Below, piece after piece: positions 1 to 9,963 of a DNA stretch of 64,000 nt. Location of the stretch: the NCBI GenBank assembly GCA_964035575.1, contig OZ037902.1, positions 1,239,001 through 1,303,000 of the forward strand. The letters run 5' to 3'. Positions within the stretch are counted from its first letter, which is position 1. Each line of letters starts with the position of its first letter. The translations under genes and the position numbers were made by a program. The notes beneath the pieces were generated by a model, which had not been told where the DNA came from, ran no database searches, and saw only the letters and a program-made list of their open reading frames with translations. The stretch comes from Rhynchopus sp. YZ270_cl-10 (Eukaryota; Euglenozoa; Diplonemea; Diplonemida; Diplonemidae).

Positions 1-51
1 TCCATACGGCGCACCTTCTGGGCATCTAAAGCCCCCCATCCTTTCCATTTA

Positions 52-101
52 CAAGGTGACTAAGAGGTTTAGGGTCATCTTGTAGACTTTTCTTTGCCTA
101 G
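52..101 (+). repeat. T-type dispersed short repeat upstream of first gene
   Basis: About 50 bases beginning AAGGTGACTAAG and continuing AGGTTTAGGGTCATCTT, followed by a T-rich tract. The same pattern recurs many times between 25 and 48 kb. Here it lies about 100 bases before the first ATG, and its AG/GTGACT start together with the tract ending CCTTCCTTAG at 154 could also be read as a 5' UTR intron. Function is unknown. Confidence 0.55.
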
Positions 102-158
102 CATCTGAGGCTACGTCCGTTGTGCCTTTTTTTGTATTCTTCTGCCTTCCTTAGCCAT

Positions 159-869
159 ATGACCATGAGGGAGACTGTGGTGCATAACGTGGAGCGGGCG
201 TGCTCTTTCGTTGCAGACCTGCACGGAACTGTGTACGGTCTGTTCCTTCTGCTTGCAGGGGTCGTGCTGTGCATTGTGGGGACAGAGCACTTCAGTCAGA
301 ATGTGCAAGGGGTGGTGTTTCTTCGTGCAGGGGTCGTGACGGCTGGGGTGGGTGCTGCTGTGGTGCAGAGGGCTCAGGATGAGCATGGGGTACCTGCGTT
401 GCAGGTTGCGTGGGTGGTGAGCACTGTGGTGTCTGGGGCGTTTTATGTCGCGCTGCGGCGGGTGGCAGGTGGGTGGGTGGCAGTGGAAAGTAGGGTGTGG
501 GAGGCAGCGCCCGAGGTGGCAGTGGTGTTCAAGGAGAAGGCCGAGACTGCGTGGTGGCTGCTGCTGCTTGCGGGGCTGCACACTCTGCTGGTGACGGCGC
601 TCTGCTGGTCGGGGACGAGGCGCCGCCAGCATCCCCCCGACAATGCACGCACCACCCCAGCCTTCCTCCTGGCCACGCTGCTCCCGTTTGCGCTCTACCT
701 TCTCTTTGGTGCGCTGCGTGATGCAAATGTTGTCCCCTTCCACACACGTGCCGCTAGTGCAGCAGAGCGTGCGGACGCGCTCTTTCAGGTCAGTGGTGTC
801 TTCTTTGTCTCCAGCGCAGCAGTGGTAGTGTTGATGCTGTCGGATTTGGTGAGGGTGAAGGAGGGGTGA
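159..869 (+). CDS. Multi-pass membrane protein, family not recognised
   Basis: The frame encodes 236 residues from ATG 159 and ends at TGA 867. I chose ATG 159 because it follows directly on a pyrimidine tract ending TTAG at 154; the next in-frame ATG at 165 is an alternative. The protein has about five or six hydrophobic stretches, including one rich in L, V and I near residue 25, a WWLLLLAGLH segment near residue 132, FALYLLFGAL near residue 180 and a last one close to the C-terminus. Loops are short and rich in Ala, Val and Arg, and no signal peptide is clear. This suggests an integral membrane protein of four to six passes. I see no catalytic motif and do not recognise the family. It is the first gene of a run of plus-strand genes, and its third positions are GC-rich like its neighbours, which supports it being real. 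Confidence 0.7.
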   Translation: MTMRETVVHNVERACSFVADLHGTVYGLFLLLAGVVLCIVGTEHFSQNVQGVVFLRAGVVTAGVGAAVVQRAQDEHGVPALQVAWVVSTVVSGAFYVALRRVAGGWVAVESRVWEAAPEVAVVFKEKAETAWWLLLLAGLHTLLVTALCWSGTRRRQHPPDNARTTPAFLLATLLPFALYLLFGALRDANVVPFHTRAASAAERADALFQVSGVFFVSSAAVVVLMLSDLVRVKEG

Positions 870-1067
870 GGGTTTGATTGCACCTTTGTCATGTTTTTTT
901 TGTTTTTCTGTACCTAAACCACGAAAATGGAATGTACCCCAATAAGGGTTAATAGGCTTTTTGGGAGGGCACCTCACGCGCCCCATTTCGCCGGATTTCG
1001 TCCTGTACTGAAAAAGACATCGTCAACGTACCTCCCCCCCGCGCAACCCCCTTTTTTCTGTAATTCA

Positions 1068-1430
1068 TCACTCTGAACTCGTTGACACCACGTGGTCTTT
1101 CACTGTCTTCAGGTGTGAGGGAGTGGATGATACCGGGACATGTGTGAGCGGTGCAGGAAGAGAAGGGGCTGTAGGGGGGGTGGTGATGGGCTCGGTGGTC
1201 GTTGCCTTCCGCTTACCGTCCCGTGACGCTTGCGCCTTCTGCCTCGCCACGATCCTTCGATCCCTGGCGTTCTTCAACCCCACCTTACCAACACCGTTGG
1301 TCCTCATATTCTGGACATATTTATCCTTGCTAGTGCACGTATCAATGTGCACATCGATTGGTGTGAGGCTCAGACGGTTTTTCATGTCGGTTTCATTGAC
1401 GACATAACACCCCATATGCAGCATTTGCAT
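1068..1430 (-). CDS. Possible minus-strand small gene, weak
   Basis: From the minus-strand ATG at 1430 a frame runs 120 codons to a stop at 1068; the frame is open a little further upstream, to about 1550. The translation starts MQMLHMGCYVV, has a basic middle (KNARDRRIVARQKAQ) and ends in a Thr/Pro/Ser-rich tail. Such a tail is common in real disordered proteins, which is why it is listed. Against it, this would be the only free-standing minus-strand gene in the window, no family is recognised, and the upstream part of the frame is partly the complement of a poly-T run. It may be a chance open frame. Confidence 0.22.
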   Translation of the reverse strand: MQMLHMGCYVVNETDMKNRLSLTPIDVHIDTCTSKDKYVQNMRTNGVGKVGLKNARDRRIVARQKAQASRDGKRKATTTEPITTPPTAPSLPAPLTHVPVSSTPSHLKTVKDHVVSTSSE

Positions 1431-1763
1431 ACAGCGGTGATAGAGAAGAATTTCTTGACTTTTGAGTTGGGGAGGAAGCTGAGCTGTCCGTTCGTCTTCT
1501 CTTTTTTTTTTTTCGAGCTTGACGATGCTCGCGAGACCTGCGTCGTTCAATTCTTTTTTTTAGCACGGTGAATATCAATTTTGTTGCTCTTCCTGGCAGC
1601 CTTGTCTGAAAAAGCGACTTCCAGACAGTTGATTGCACGAAGAGGCGTGAGGTGTGAGGGCGGTCTCAATGACAGTGTCCCTAGTTGTCCACTGTGGACC
1701 CATCAAGGATTCTATACGGTTAGCGCGACCCCGGTGACCATCCACCCCTGCTTCTTTATCCTA

Positions 1764-1804
1764 ACCCACTTTTCACCCTCTTTTCCATCTTCCCATCTCT
1801 CCAG
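1764..1804 (+). promoter_or_regulatory. Pyrimidine tract and AG acceptor before the dehydrogenase gene
   Basis: About 40 bases of almost pure C and T end in CTCTCCAG at 1804, 33 bases before the ATG at 1838. The layout is that of a splice acceptor. No donor-bearing leader exon is obvious upstream, so it could receive either a cis 5' UTR exon or a trans-spliced leader. Confidence 0.5.
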
Positions 1805-1837
1805 AAGACACACACACCCCCCACACCCGGCCTCACA

Positions 1838-3301
1838 ATGGCAGGGTACGGGAAGAAGATGTTCGTAGCTGGAGGCAGTGGTTTTGTTGGGTCGAACATC
1901 TGCAAGGAGGCTGTGCGGAACGGGTTCAAGGTTGTGTCCTTGAGCAGGACAGGGCGCCCAACACATATCCGAGAAACGTGGGCAGACCAGGTGGACTGGG
2001 TGCAGGGGGACGTGCAGGAGAACGACACATACGTTGATAAGATGCGTGACGCTCATGCAGTGGTGAGCTGCATAGGGAGGTTTGGCCTTGGTGCCAACAG
2101 GGCTGTGCACCAGGTGAACGCAGACTGGAACATCGCGCTCGCACAGCTCGCAAAGCGGGAGTGTGAGAACCTCGTGAAGTACGCCTACATCTCGACCCAG
2201 CCGTACTCCGCGAACGTGCAGTACTACGCCCGCGCGTACTTCAGCTCGAAGCTGAAGAGCGAGACAATCATTCAGTCGCTCTTCCCGAAGAACTACCTCG
2301 TGATGCGGCCTGCGTGGGTGTTTGGGTGGCGACACATCGCAGGGCCGCTGTGGCTGCCGACACAGTTGATTGGTGCGCCTATTGAGCACTTCATGCTGCC
2401 GGTGGCGTTGTACTGCCAGAACACAAAGCTTGTGGTGCCGCCTACGGATGTGGCGGAGCTTGCGCACGTTGTGGTGCTGGGGTGCACCTTGGGACGTGAT
2501 GTGAGTGGTGTCGTGCCCACAGCGAAGGTGAGAGACGTGATCGAGCGACAAGCGCAGGGCAGGGCACTCGAAGACTGGCTGCAGCCCTACCAACGCCAGC
2601 TGCGTGCAGACATGAAGGAGTACCTCGAGGAAACGAACTGGGTGGAGAAGTACGGCATGAAGTCCGTGGGGAAGCAGAACATGGAGAAGATGATCGCCTT
2701 CAAGCGCTTTGAGTTGAACCCCGCGGTATGCGTTGCCCCATCCTTTTATCCCTACACTCGAACCCCTCTAAATGCCACACCTATTTATTGCGGTTTTTTT
2801 CACTCTTTGGTTTTCTCTCAACCCCACCACCACAGTCTACTCGCCCTGAGTTTGCCCACCCTGTTACCGGCCCAGCCTACCTGCACCACCGTGACGTGAC
2901 ACCAGCGTACCAGAAGCTTCTGTTCCAGGAGCGTGAGATGGAGTACCTCGAGGGGCGCCGTGTGCAGCAGCTCTTCGAGGAAAAGAAGAAGCAGGAGCTG
3001 CTCGACGGCGAGCGGCGTCTGCTTGGGGAGGACGTCCCCCCCTGCCTTCTTCAGCTCCCTGGGTGGCGGTTCGAACGGGAGGCAGTCACACCCGCGATTG
3101 AGGTATGTTTTGCCTAGCTTTGGCCGTAGTTAAGATTGTCAACACAACAAAACCAACGCACAACAGGCCGTACCCGATACAAGGCGACTCTCGCACAAAT
3201 ATGCACTGCCCGGTAAGGATGGCATCACACCGACAGACCACGAATGGTCGCACGCGACAGACAGACCGAAGCTCCAAGCGTTGGGTGTGCTGGCGAGGTA
3301 G
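1838..3301 (+). CDS. NAD(P)-binding atypical short-chain dehydrogenase, Coq11/NDUFA9-like
   Basis: I read three exons: 1838-2725, 2836-3102 and 3167-3301. Both introns are phase 0, with GTATG donors and CACAG/AACAG acceptors, giving about 428 residues. The N-terminus carries the dinucleotide-binding glycine motif AGGSGFVG at residues 11-18 after a beta strand. A candidate YxxxK pair sits in AYFSSKLKSE near residue 135. This is the layout of atypical/extended SDR proteins of the mitochondrial group that includes Coq11 and complex I subunit NDUFA9, which bind NAD(P)(H) and often act as stabilising subunits rather than as free enzymes. Similar length and the opening (G)SNICKEAVRNG support the Coq11-like reading. 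The second exon adds a charged, helix-forming region (EEKKKQELLDGERR) that the core family does not need. I cannot tell the exact substrate or confirm mitochondrial import, as no presequence is clear. Confidence 0.75.
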
Positions 3302-3934
3302 TCGTAGGGTGGGGCATATGGTGTTGTTGCCACGTGGTGTTGTTTTGTGTGTTCTTTTTTCTCATTTCTTTTTGCCCCATCCAAAAGAACCCCAGTGTGA
3401 GCGCTGGGCTTTGTTTGGGTCCTTTTTTTTCTCCCCCGGGAAGAGGGAAACCACAGGAAAAAGACGAGACACGGGCTGCGAACAGTTTTTTGAAAAAAAC
3501 TAAAAAGAAGGCATATTTTCAGTCACAAAACACCCCCTTCAATCCTACCTGTCGTGCAACCCACTGTACTGGGTGTGATACGTTGTCCTTGCGCTCACTC
3601 CACATGGTCACAACGCGTGTCTTTTGTCACATTCCCTTTAATGTTCCTGGATCGTCAAAACTTCCGTTAGACTTCTGCAGACAACGGCAAGGGCACGCAA
3701 CTCTTCGGAGACCGTCGAGCTTCACAGTCTCGTCAATGGTGCGGTGAAGGGATGCCGTATCGTTGACGGCAGGTTTATCATTGACTTTCAACCAAATATG
3801 CTCAAAAAAAGGGGCCAAATATGCCTCAAAATTCCAAAAATCCGCCAAGCGCCAAGTTTTTTTGGTCAATTATAAGTCAGGATGGGCACTTCCTCACTCC
3901 CCACTCCCCACTCACACCATCTCTTCAGGCTCAG
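3302..3934. other. Spacer between dehydrogenase and Pro-rich gene
   Basis: I find no convincing gene here. Bases 3890-3928 form a C/T-rich tract (repeats of CTCCCCA) ending CTTCAG at 3928, seven bases before the next ATG, the tightest acceptor-to-start spacing in the window. Confidence 0.6.
3890..3928 (+). promoter_or_regulatory. Pyrimidine tract and AG just before ATG 3935
   Basis: A C/T-rich tract with ACTCCCC repeats ends in TCTCTTCAG at 3928. The in-frame region upstream of the AG is AT-rich and unlike coding sequence, so this site decides the start at 3935 instead of an earlier in-frame ATG at 3821. Confidence 0.5.
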
Positions 3935-6900
3935 ATGGTCGTACTACGGCTTCTGGGGGAGAACGGGGGTGCCAAATGGACCCCACGGATGAAGATGATA
4001 GCGTCGGTGCCCGAAGGCGCAAGGCTCGCGCAGGTCATGGCTGCGTTCCAGAAGAAGCTGAGTGTGTCGCTCGAAGGCTACACCGCACACACCGTAGCCG
4101 ACCCGGGCGTTGCGAAGTGGGAGGGTGAACGCCCCCTCGAGCTGGGCGTGCAGCTGCAAGCAGACAAGGCTCTCAGCTCCTACAGCCTCGCCACGGGGTC
4201 GTACGTCTACCTGAAGCAGCCGATGGCAGATGACATAGCTCCAGTGGCAGGACCGCCTTCAGCTCCTGCGTCAAAGACAGGCGTGCCACCACCACCACCG
4301 CCAGGGGGGAAGGCAGCCGCACCAGCGGCAGGGGCACCACCAGCACCAGCACCAGCACCTGCACTAAAGACTGGCCTCCCACCACCGCCAGCACCTGCAA
4401 AGGCAGCACCACCCCCACCTGCGCCAGGATCCCCTCCACCACCACCTGCACCAAAGACTGGTCTGCCGCCGCCACCACCACCAGGGGGGAAGGCACCTGC
4501 TGCTGCACCGTCGCCGCCAGTAGTCGGGATACCACCACCACCTGCAGCAGTGGCAAAGGCAGCACCACCTGCGCCAGGATCCCCACCACCAGCTCCTGCA
4601 CTAAAGACGGGTCTCCCGCCGCCACCACCACCAGGAAAGGCAGCAGCACCAGCACCTCCAGCGGCTATTCCATCGCCACCACCAGCACCTGCACCAAAGA
4701 CTGGCCTCCCGCCTCCACCCGCACCAGCCCCGGCAGTGCCAGGATCCCCTCCACCAGCTCCTGCACCTGCTGCGCCACATGCTCCAGCAGCACCAGGGGC
4801 ACCACCACCGCCACCTGCAGTTGCCAAGGTTGCACCACCAGCTCCCCCAGCGCCAACACCTACACCAGCGAAGACAGGTCCGCCGCCACCACCAGGGGGG
4901 AAGGCACCAGCACCACCTGCTCCAGGAGCTGCCAATGTCGCGCCACCTGCACCAGGATCACCGATTCCGCCACCTGCACCTGCAGCTGCAAAGGCAGCAC
5001 CACCGGCCCCACCTGCTCCAGGATCCCCTCCACCGGCTCCTGCACCAGCAAAGACAGGCCTGCCACCGCCGCCACCACCACCTGGAAGGTCAGTTGCACC
5101 ACCAGCACCTGCTGCGGCCGTGGCTCCATCGCCGCCAGCAGCAGGGGCACCTGCACCACCAGGAGCACCACCAGCCCCGCCAGCGCTAGGATCGCCACCA
5201 CCAGCTCCTGCACCAAAGGGCGGCTTGCCGCCACCTCCACCACCACCAGGAAAGGCAGCAGCACCAACACCTCCGGTGGCTGCTCCATCACCGCCAGCAG
5301 GAGGCCTGCCACCACCACCCGCTCCTGCACCAGCGAAGACAGGCCTGCCGCCTCCGCCACCGCCAGGGAAAGTGCCTGCACCACCTGCACCTGCTGCTGC
5401 ACCGTCGCCACCAGTGGTCGGGGCACCACCACCACCACCTGCAGCACCTGCAGTTGCAAATGTAGCGCCACCTGCACCAGGATCACCGCTTCCTCCACCA
5501 CCACCTGCAGTGGCAAAGGCAGCACCACCGGCCCCACCTGCTCCAGGATCCCCTCCACCAGCACCTGCGGCAGCAAAGACAGGCCCGCTTCCACCACCAC
5601 CACCAGGTAAGGCAGCAGCACCACCAGCCCCGCCAGTGCCAGGATCGCCACCACCAGCTCCTGCACCAAAGGGCGGCTTGCCGCCACCTCCACCACCACC
5701 AGGAAAGGCAGCAGCACCAACACCTCCAGCGGCTGCTCCATCACCGCCAGCAGGAGGCCTGCCACCACCGCCTGCAGTGGCAAAGGCAGCACCGCCACCG
5801 CCACCTGCTCCAGGATCGCCACCACTAGCTCCTGCGCCAAAGACTGGCCTACCACCACCACCCGTAGTTGCAAAGGTAGCACCACCAGCGCCACCTGCCC
5901 CAACACCTGTTCCGTTGAAAACAGGCTTGCCGCCGCCACCAACACCACCTGCCGCTGCAAAGGCAGCACCACCGGCCCCACCAGGGGGGAAGGCACCTGC
6001 ACCGCCTGCACCAGGATCTCCACCTCCAGCTCCTGCGCCAAAGACCGGTCTGCCGCCACCACCACCACCCGGAGGAAAGGCACCACCAGCGCCAGGATCC
6101 CCTCCGCCAGCTCCTGCACCTGCTGCGCCACCTGCTCCAGCTGTTGCACCTCTTGTGACCGGGGTGCCACCACCGCCAGCTGCAGTTGCGAAGGTTGCAC
6201 CACCGGCACCTGCAGCACCGTCGCCGCCAGTGGTCGGGGTACCACCTGCAGCTCCTGCGCCAGCGAAGACAGGCCTGCCGCCTCCGCCACCGCCAGGGAA
6301 AGTGCCTGCACCACCTGCACCTGCTGCTGCACCGTCGCCACCAGTGGTCGGGGCACCACCACCACCACCTGCAGCACCTGCAGTTGCAAATGTAGCGCCA
6401 CCTGCACCAGGACCGCCTCCAGCACCAAACACTGGTCTGCCGCCACCACCAGCGCCAGGAGGGTCACTTGAAGCTGTAGCACCAGCACAGGAATACGCAC
6501 CACCGGACCCATACGCAGAGTGGGGCCACGCCCAGGTGGAGACAGCAACACCGACGTCTCTTCCACTGACACCTGTACACACACACGACGCTTCCGCTGT
6601 GTCGCACCTGGACCCTGCCTGGGCGCAGCACACCGCACAGACACAACACGGCACACACGACCCGAACGTGCTGGACTGGATTGTGCACAGGACATCACCG
6701 CTGTCGCGCATGCCTGTTGAGGACACGGACATCTCGCCTCGGTCGAGGTCACCTATGCAGCACTCACCGGTGCCACGCAAGGCGGAGAGGGACATCTTGA
6801 AGATGCTGCTTGTGGAGGAGGAAGTGTATCCACGGCAGGTGTGCAGTGGTGTGCCGACAGCGATCCCAGAGCAGATGTACAGCAAGCGGAGGAGGGGGCG

Positions 6901-8527
6901 GCGGGCAGCGACAGGGTCGCTGGACAACTTCAAGAAGGCGGCAGAGGCTGCGGTGCGTGCACCACCACGCCAGGTCAGCCCACACCGCATGCAGCAGGCA
7001 ACTGCCTCGGCATGCACACCACAGCACGACGCATTCCGCCCTACCCGCGGTGGTCCTGGCTGGCAGTCACCACAACCACGCACCACCGAGCAGCACCCTG
7101 AGCAGCACACCGGTCAAACAGAGCCTCTGCTCCCACCGCTCACACCACCTCGCCCAAGGTTTGCCTTTGGAGGTAATGGGTCACCACATCCACTAGAGAA
7201 GGAGCTGCAACTGCAGCACGACCCGGAGGACACAGAAGAGGTGAGAACGTCCCCTAAGGCAACACCACAGCGGACGCCGCAGAGAACCCCTCAGAGGACA
7301 CCACCTGCGTCGCCTGCAAAGTGCACACAGACTCCGTGCCATGTGGACGTGCAGACCGAGGCGGAGACGGTGTCCGTCACAACAGAGGCGCACATTGAGG
7401 AAACCGTTCCGACCCTGCAACAGACAGAGCAGGGCACCTGGACACTTGACGCTGCGACCAGCCAGCAGCAGGTGGCCCTTCTTATACAACAGCAACTTCA
7501 GCAGATTCTTGCGCAGCAGCAGACCGCCTTGGTGCTCACCGCGAACCAACAGGAGGCTGAGAAAAGCGAGCTATTGAACGATATTGAAAGCGGGAACGCG
7601 ATTCTACAGAGAATGCAGGAGCGTGCCGATGAGTTGGAACGGATTCTGACATCAGAGCCACTTGAGCAGCACGCCCCAGACACGGTTCCTGCAGAAGCAT
7701 CTGACGACGAAGTGGTTGAGCTGTACGAAGAGACCGAAGAGATGAAGCTGGCTGCGGTTGCGTGGCGGCAGGACCGTGAGCGAATGCTTGCGAAGGAGAA
7801 GGTGGTGCAGGAGGAGCAGGCCGAGCGCATACGGGAGTTGACGCACCGCATCGAGGAGGTGAAGAAGGAGCGCGAGCCTGCGACATCTGCACCTACACCG
7901 AGCACCGACGCAGATGTGGCGGAACCGTCTGCAGAGGAGGTATGCTATGCTGCGCAGCTTGCAGAGCAGAAAAGCATCAAAATCGCCTTGGAAGAAGAGA
8001 TCTCACGGCTCCGTCGCCAGCAGCTTGAAACTGACCGGTTGCAGCAGGAGGAGACGTTGAAGGAGGAGGGACTTATTGGGCAACGTGATTCCATGCGTCT
8101 TGAGATGGACCGCCTTGCAAACGAACATGCCTGCCGCCTCATCGAACAACAGAAGCAACAAGTCTCCCGCGACGACAGTCTGCACCACGTTCTCAAAAGT
8201 GAAGACGCAAAGCGTGCTGCCGCGGCGCGTGCACTGCTCGAGAAGCAACGTCACCACAAGCACCACGTCTCCAACAGCTACACCGTGTACACACCACACG
8301 GCATGGTAGGTGGCAGTGGTGTGCGCAGAGAGGCTGTCGACGACACGCTTGTGTCCTCGAAGGCGCAGCTGTCGTCTCTCGCGTCGCCGATTGACCCTAC
8401 GCAGTTCGAGCTCTGGCAGCAGTCGCATGCGCAGACCGGCGGTGTCATGCAAAAAGAACGCTCCCACCTCCATATGCCCTCGACATCCGCATCGCGTGCC
8501 TGGGCGAAAAAGCATGTCAGATCTTAG
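3935..8527 (+). CDS. Large Pro/Ala-rich protein with N-terminal globular domain and C-terminal coiled coil
   Basis: This single exon encodes 1,530 residues. Residues 1-100 (start MVVLRLLGENGG, ending SYVYLKQPM) look like a compact alpha/beta domain, perhaps ubiquitin- or FERM-lobe-like, by the alternation of strands only. Residues about 103-850 are built almost wholly of Pro, Ala, Gly and Lys in recurring blocks such as KTGLPPPPPPG and PPAPGSPPPAP. These resemble the FH1 region of formins or WASP-type proteins, which bind profilin and SH3/WW domains. No FH2 domain or WH2 motif follows. Residues about 850-1165 are low-complexity and charged with RTPQRTPQRTP repeats, and about 1170-1430 are a coiled coil rich in Gln, Glu and Leu. 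I infer a scaffold of the cytoskeleton, but nothing shows a specific partner. The repeat blocks are near-duplicates at the DNA level, so copy number may be unstable. Confidence 0.8.
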   Translation: MVVLRLLGENGGAKWTPRMKMIASVPEGARLAQVMAAFQKKLSVSLEGYTAHTVADPGVAKWEGERPLELGVQLQADKALSSYSLATGSYVYLKQPMADDIAPVAGPPSAPASKTGVPPPPPPGGKAAAPAAGAPPAPAPAPALKTGLPPPPAPAKAAPPPPAPGSPPPPPAPKTGLPPPPPPGGKAPAAAPSPPVVGIPPPPAAVAKAAPPAPGSPPPAPALKTGLPPPPPPGKAAAPAPPAAIPSPPPAPAPKTGLPPPPAPAPAVPGSPPPAPAPAAPHAPAAPGAPPPPPAVAKVAPPAPPAPTPTPAKTGPPPPPGGKAPAPPAPGAANVAPPAPGSPIPPPAPAAAKAAPPAPPAPGSPPPAPAPAKTGLPPPPPPPGRSVAPPAPAAAVAPSPPAAGAPAPPGAPPAPPALGSPPPAPAPKGGLPPPPPPPGKAAAPTPPVAAPSPPAGGLPPPPAPAPAKTGLPPPPPPGKVPAPPAPAAAPSPPVVGAPPPPPAAPAVANVAPPAPGSPLPPPPPAVAKAAPPAPPAPGSPPPAPAAAKTGPLPPPPPGKAAAPPAPPVPGSPPPAPAPKGGLPPPPPPPGKAAAPTPPAAAPSPPAGGLPPPPAVAKAAPPPPPAPGSPPLAPAPKTGLPPPPVVAKVAPPAPPAPTPVPLKTGLPPPPTPPAAAKAAPPAPPGGKAPAPPAPGSPPPAPAPKTGLPPPPPPGGKAPPAPGSPPPAPAPAAPPAPAVAPLVTGVPPPPAAVAKVAPPAPAAPSPPVVGVPPAAPAPAKTGLPPPPPPGKVPAPPAPAAAPSPPVVGAPPPPPAAPAVANVAPPAPGPPPAPNTGLPPPPAPGGSLEAVAPAQEYAPPDPYAEWGHAQVETATPTSLPLTPVHTHDASAVSHLDPAWAQHTAQTQHGTHDPNVLDWIVHRTSPLSRMPVEDTDISPRSRSPMQHSPVPRKAERDILKMLLVEEEVYPRQVCSGVPTAIPEQMYSKRRRGRRAATGSLDNFKKAAEAAVRAPPRQVSPHRMQQATASACTPQHDAFRPTRGGPGWQSPQPRTTEQHPEQHTGQTEPLLPPLTPPRPRFAFGGNGSPHPLEKELQLQHDPEDTEEVRTSPKATPQRTPQRTPQRTPPASPAKCTQTPCHVDVQTEAETVSVTTEAHIEETVPTLQQTEQGTWTLDAATSQQQVALLIQQQLQQILAQQQTALVLTANQQEAEKSELLNDIESGNAILQRMQERADELERILTSEPLEQHAPDTVPAEASDDEVVELYEETEEMKLAAVAWRQDRERMLAKEKVVQEEQAERIRELTHRIEEVKKEREPATSAPTPSTDADVAEPSAEEVCYAAQLAEQKSIKIALEEEISRLRRQQLETDRLQQEETLKEEGLIGQRDSMRLEMDRLANEHACRLIEQQKQQVSRDDSLHHVLKSEDAKRAAAARALLEKQRHHKHHVSNSYTVYTPHGMVGGSGVRREAVDDTLVSSKAQLSSLASPIDPTQFELWQQSHAQTGGVMQKERSHLHMPSTSASRAWAKKHVRS
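4243..6475 (+). repeat. Degenerate coding repeat of Pro/Ala-rich blocks
   Basis: About 2.2 kb of CCA/CCT/GCA/CCG triplets in blocks of roughly 60-140 bases. Some blocks are near-identical over more than 100 bases (for example 5320-5460 and 6255-6395), which suggests recent unequal exchange. The antisense strand is open for most of it only because the sequence is triplet-biased. Confidence 0.85.
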
Positions 8528-8766
8528 AACAGATGCGTTTAGAATCCTGTGTCTGTTTTTTTTTCTCGAGGTGTCCAGTATTTTTGTAGAAATTTTTGAG
8601 ATATTTAGTTCCCCCGCTTTTGTGTTTTTGTGTACCCTAGTTAGAACCCTCTGCTCCTGAGGAATTGAGACAAAAAAAGAGGTTGCAAAATTTACGTTCT
8701 CCATCCCCGCTCTCCTGCCCCTGCACACCCCCCTCCCCACATCAGCAAACAATACACACACCACAT

Positions 8767-9963
8767 ATGCAACATTTGGCTGCGTTGCGGGGGACAAACC
8801 CTCTTAACATATCTGCCCTGGGCTCCTCCCCTTCCTCTCCTTTGGTTGTGCAGAGGCGTTATCGCAGGGAGACTGGGCGTGAGATGGCTGCACGGATGAG
8901 CGCTGAGCGTGCACAGCGAGAGATGCCGTTTTACCCACAGCACTTGGAGGAGTGGCAGGTCAAGCAGATGGGGTACGACGGACCCGGTGGGATGGATGAG
9001 CGCAACGCACGGATGAAGGAGCGCGGCCGCTTTGAGAACTACGTCGACAAGGACGGTGCAGTCGACTTCACTGAGTACCTCTTCGACAAAATCCGGCCTA
9101 ACTCCTACGACAATCCCGCTGAGCACGGGAACCAATACCAACGCGCCCAGCACGCACATCCTGTGCAGACAAAGGTCGAGCGGCAGAAACGGCACAACCT
9201 CAACGCCAAGCACGGCAAATACCGCCGCTGGGAGACCGCCCACACCCGCATGAACGGTGTACGCTCTGTCGGTGGTCCTGGCCGCGTAAGCGAACGCCGC
9301 CAGGCACGCCTCTTAGAACGCACAAAGATTGAAGTCGTCAAAGTGCAGGTCCCAGCGCCGTACACACAGCTGGGCCTTCCCATGCACGCTTCTGTGAAGC
9401 AGGCTGCAGATCACTACCGCAAGCTTGCCAAGCAGTACCACCCCGACGCTGCAACCGGCGATTCAGAGAAGATGGCGGAGGTCAACGCTGCGTACGTTCT
9501 TGTCAAGAGAATTCTGCGTGAAGGTGGCCCAGAGACCAGCCGCACTGCACGGGAAGGGGCGCACACTACGACAGAACGCCACGTCAAGGTGCGGTACCGA
9601 GCGGGTGAAGAAAAGGAGAAGAAGGACAGTAAGTTCTCCGACGAGGCTCTGTTCCGTGCGAAGGTGGGCGGCAGGCTCGAGCAGGTGGAGCTCCTGCACA
9701 GCACCTACCAGGACACGCTCACGCCGAAGCAGCACCGACAGTTCCTCCTCGAGCAGCGCACAGAGAAGAAGACCTACTACGGCAGTGAGCAGCGCAGCTC
9801 GCTGCAGGAGGTGAACACCTCATGGCGCTACCTCTTTATCCTGTGCCTCGTGTGCGTCACAGTCATAGAAACGCTCCTCCCAGAGTCGAGCTCCTTCCGC
9901 TCCCCATCCTGGAACAAAGTTGACCCATGCGCGGCAAAGGTCAGAGAAAACGTCCGAACGTAA
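8767..9963 (+). CDS. J-domain protein with C-terminal membrane segment, possibly mitochondrial
   Basis: This single-exon frame encodes 398 residues. ATG 8767 is preceded by a C/T-rich tract ending ATCAG at 8745. The first 40 residues lack acidic residues and contain VVQRRYRR, resembling a mitochondrial presequence. A J domain lies at about residues 200-260, with the signature HPD at 225-227 in KLAKQYHPDA, preceded by the amphipathic helix II. J domains stimulate the ATPase of Hsp70 partners. No Gly/Phe or zinc region follows, so it is a class C (type III) J protein. A hydrophobic stretch at about residues 353-371 (WRYLFILCLVCV) is a likely single membrane anchor with a short tail. Together these suggest a membrane-bound co-chaperone, perhaps in a mitochondrial membrane. 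The location is inference; the J domain is clear. Confidence 0.8.
   Translation: MQHLAALRGTNPLNISALGSSPSSPLVVQRRYRRETGREMAARMSAERAQREMPFYPQHLEEWQVKQMGYDGPGGMDERNARMKERGRFENYVDKDGAVDFTEYLFDKIRPNSYDNPAEHGNQYQRAQHAHPVQTKVERQKRHNLNAKHGKYRRWETAHTRMNGVRSVGGPGRVSERRQARLLERTKIEVVKVQVPAPYTQLGLPMHASVKQAADHYRKLAKQYHPDAATGDSEKMAEVNAAYVLVKRILREGGPETSRTAREGAHTTTERHVKVRYRAGEEKEKKDSKFSDEALFRAKVGGRLEQVELLHSTYQDTLTPKQHRQFLLEQRTEKKTYYGSEQRSSLQEVNTSWRYLFILCLVCVTVIETLLPESSSFRSPSWNKVDPCAAKVRENVRT

Larger units (their letters stand above)
870..1837. other. Spacer, no plus-strand gene seen
   Basis: This 968-base stretch has T-rich tracts and no plus-strand frame with coding character. A minus-strand frame at 1068-1430 is listed separately. 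The last 75 bases hold the pyrimidine tract and AG at 1804 that precede the next gene. Confidence 0.6.

Noticed and set aside
4207-7110. A 967-codon Gly/Ala-rich open frame on the minus strand
   Set aside because: It is the complement of the Pro/Ala-rich coding repeat; triplet bias removes stops on both strands. The plus frame has proper flanking domains and an acceptor.
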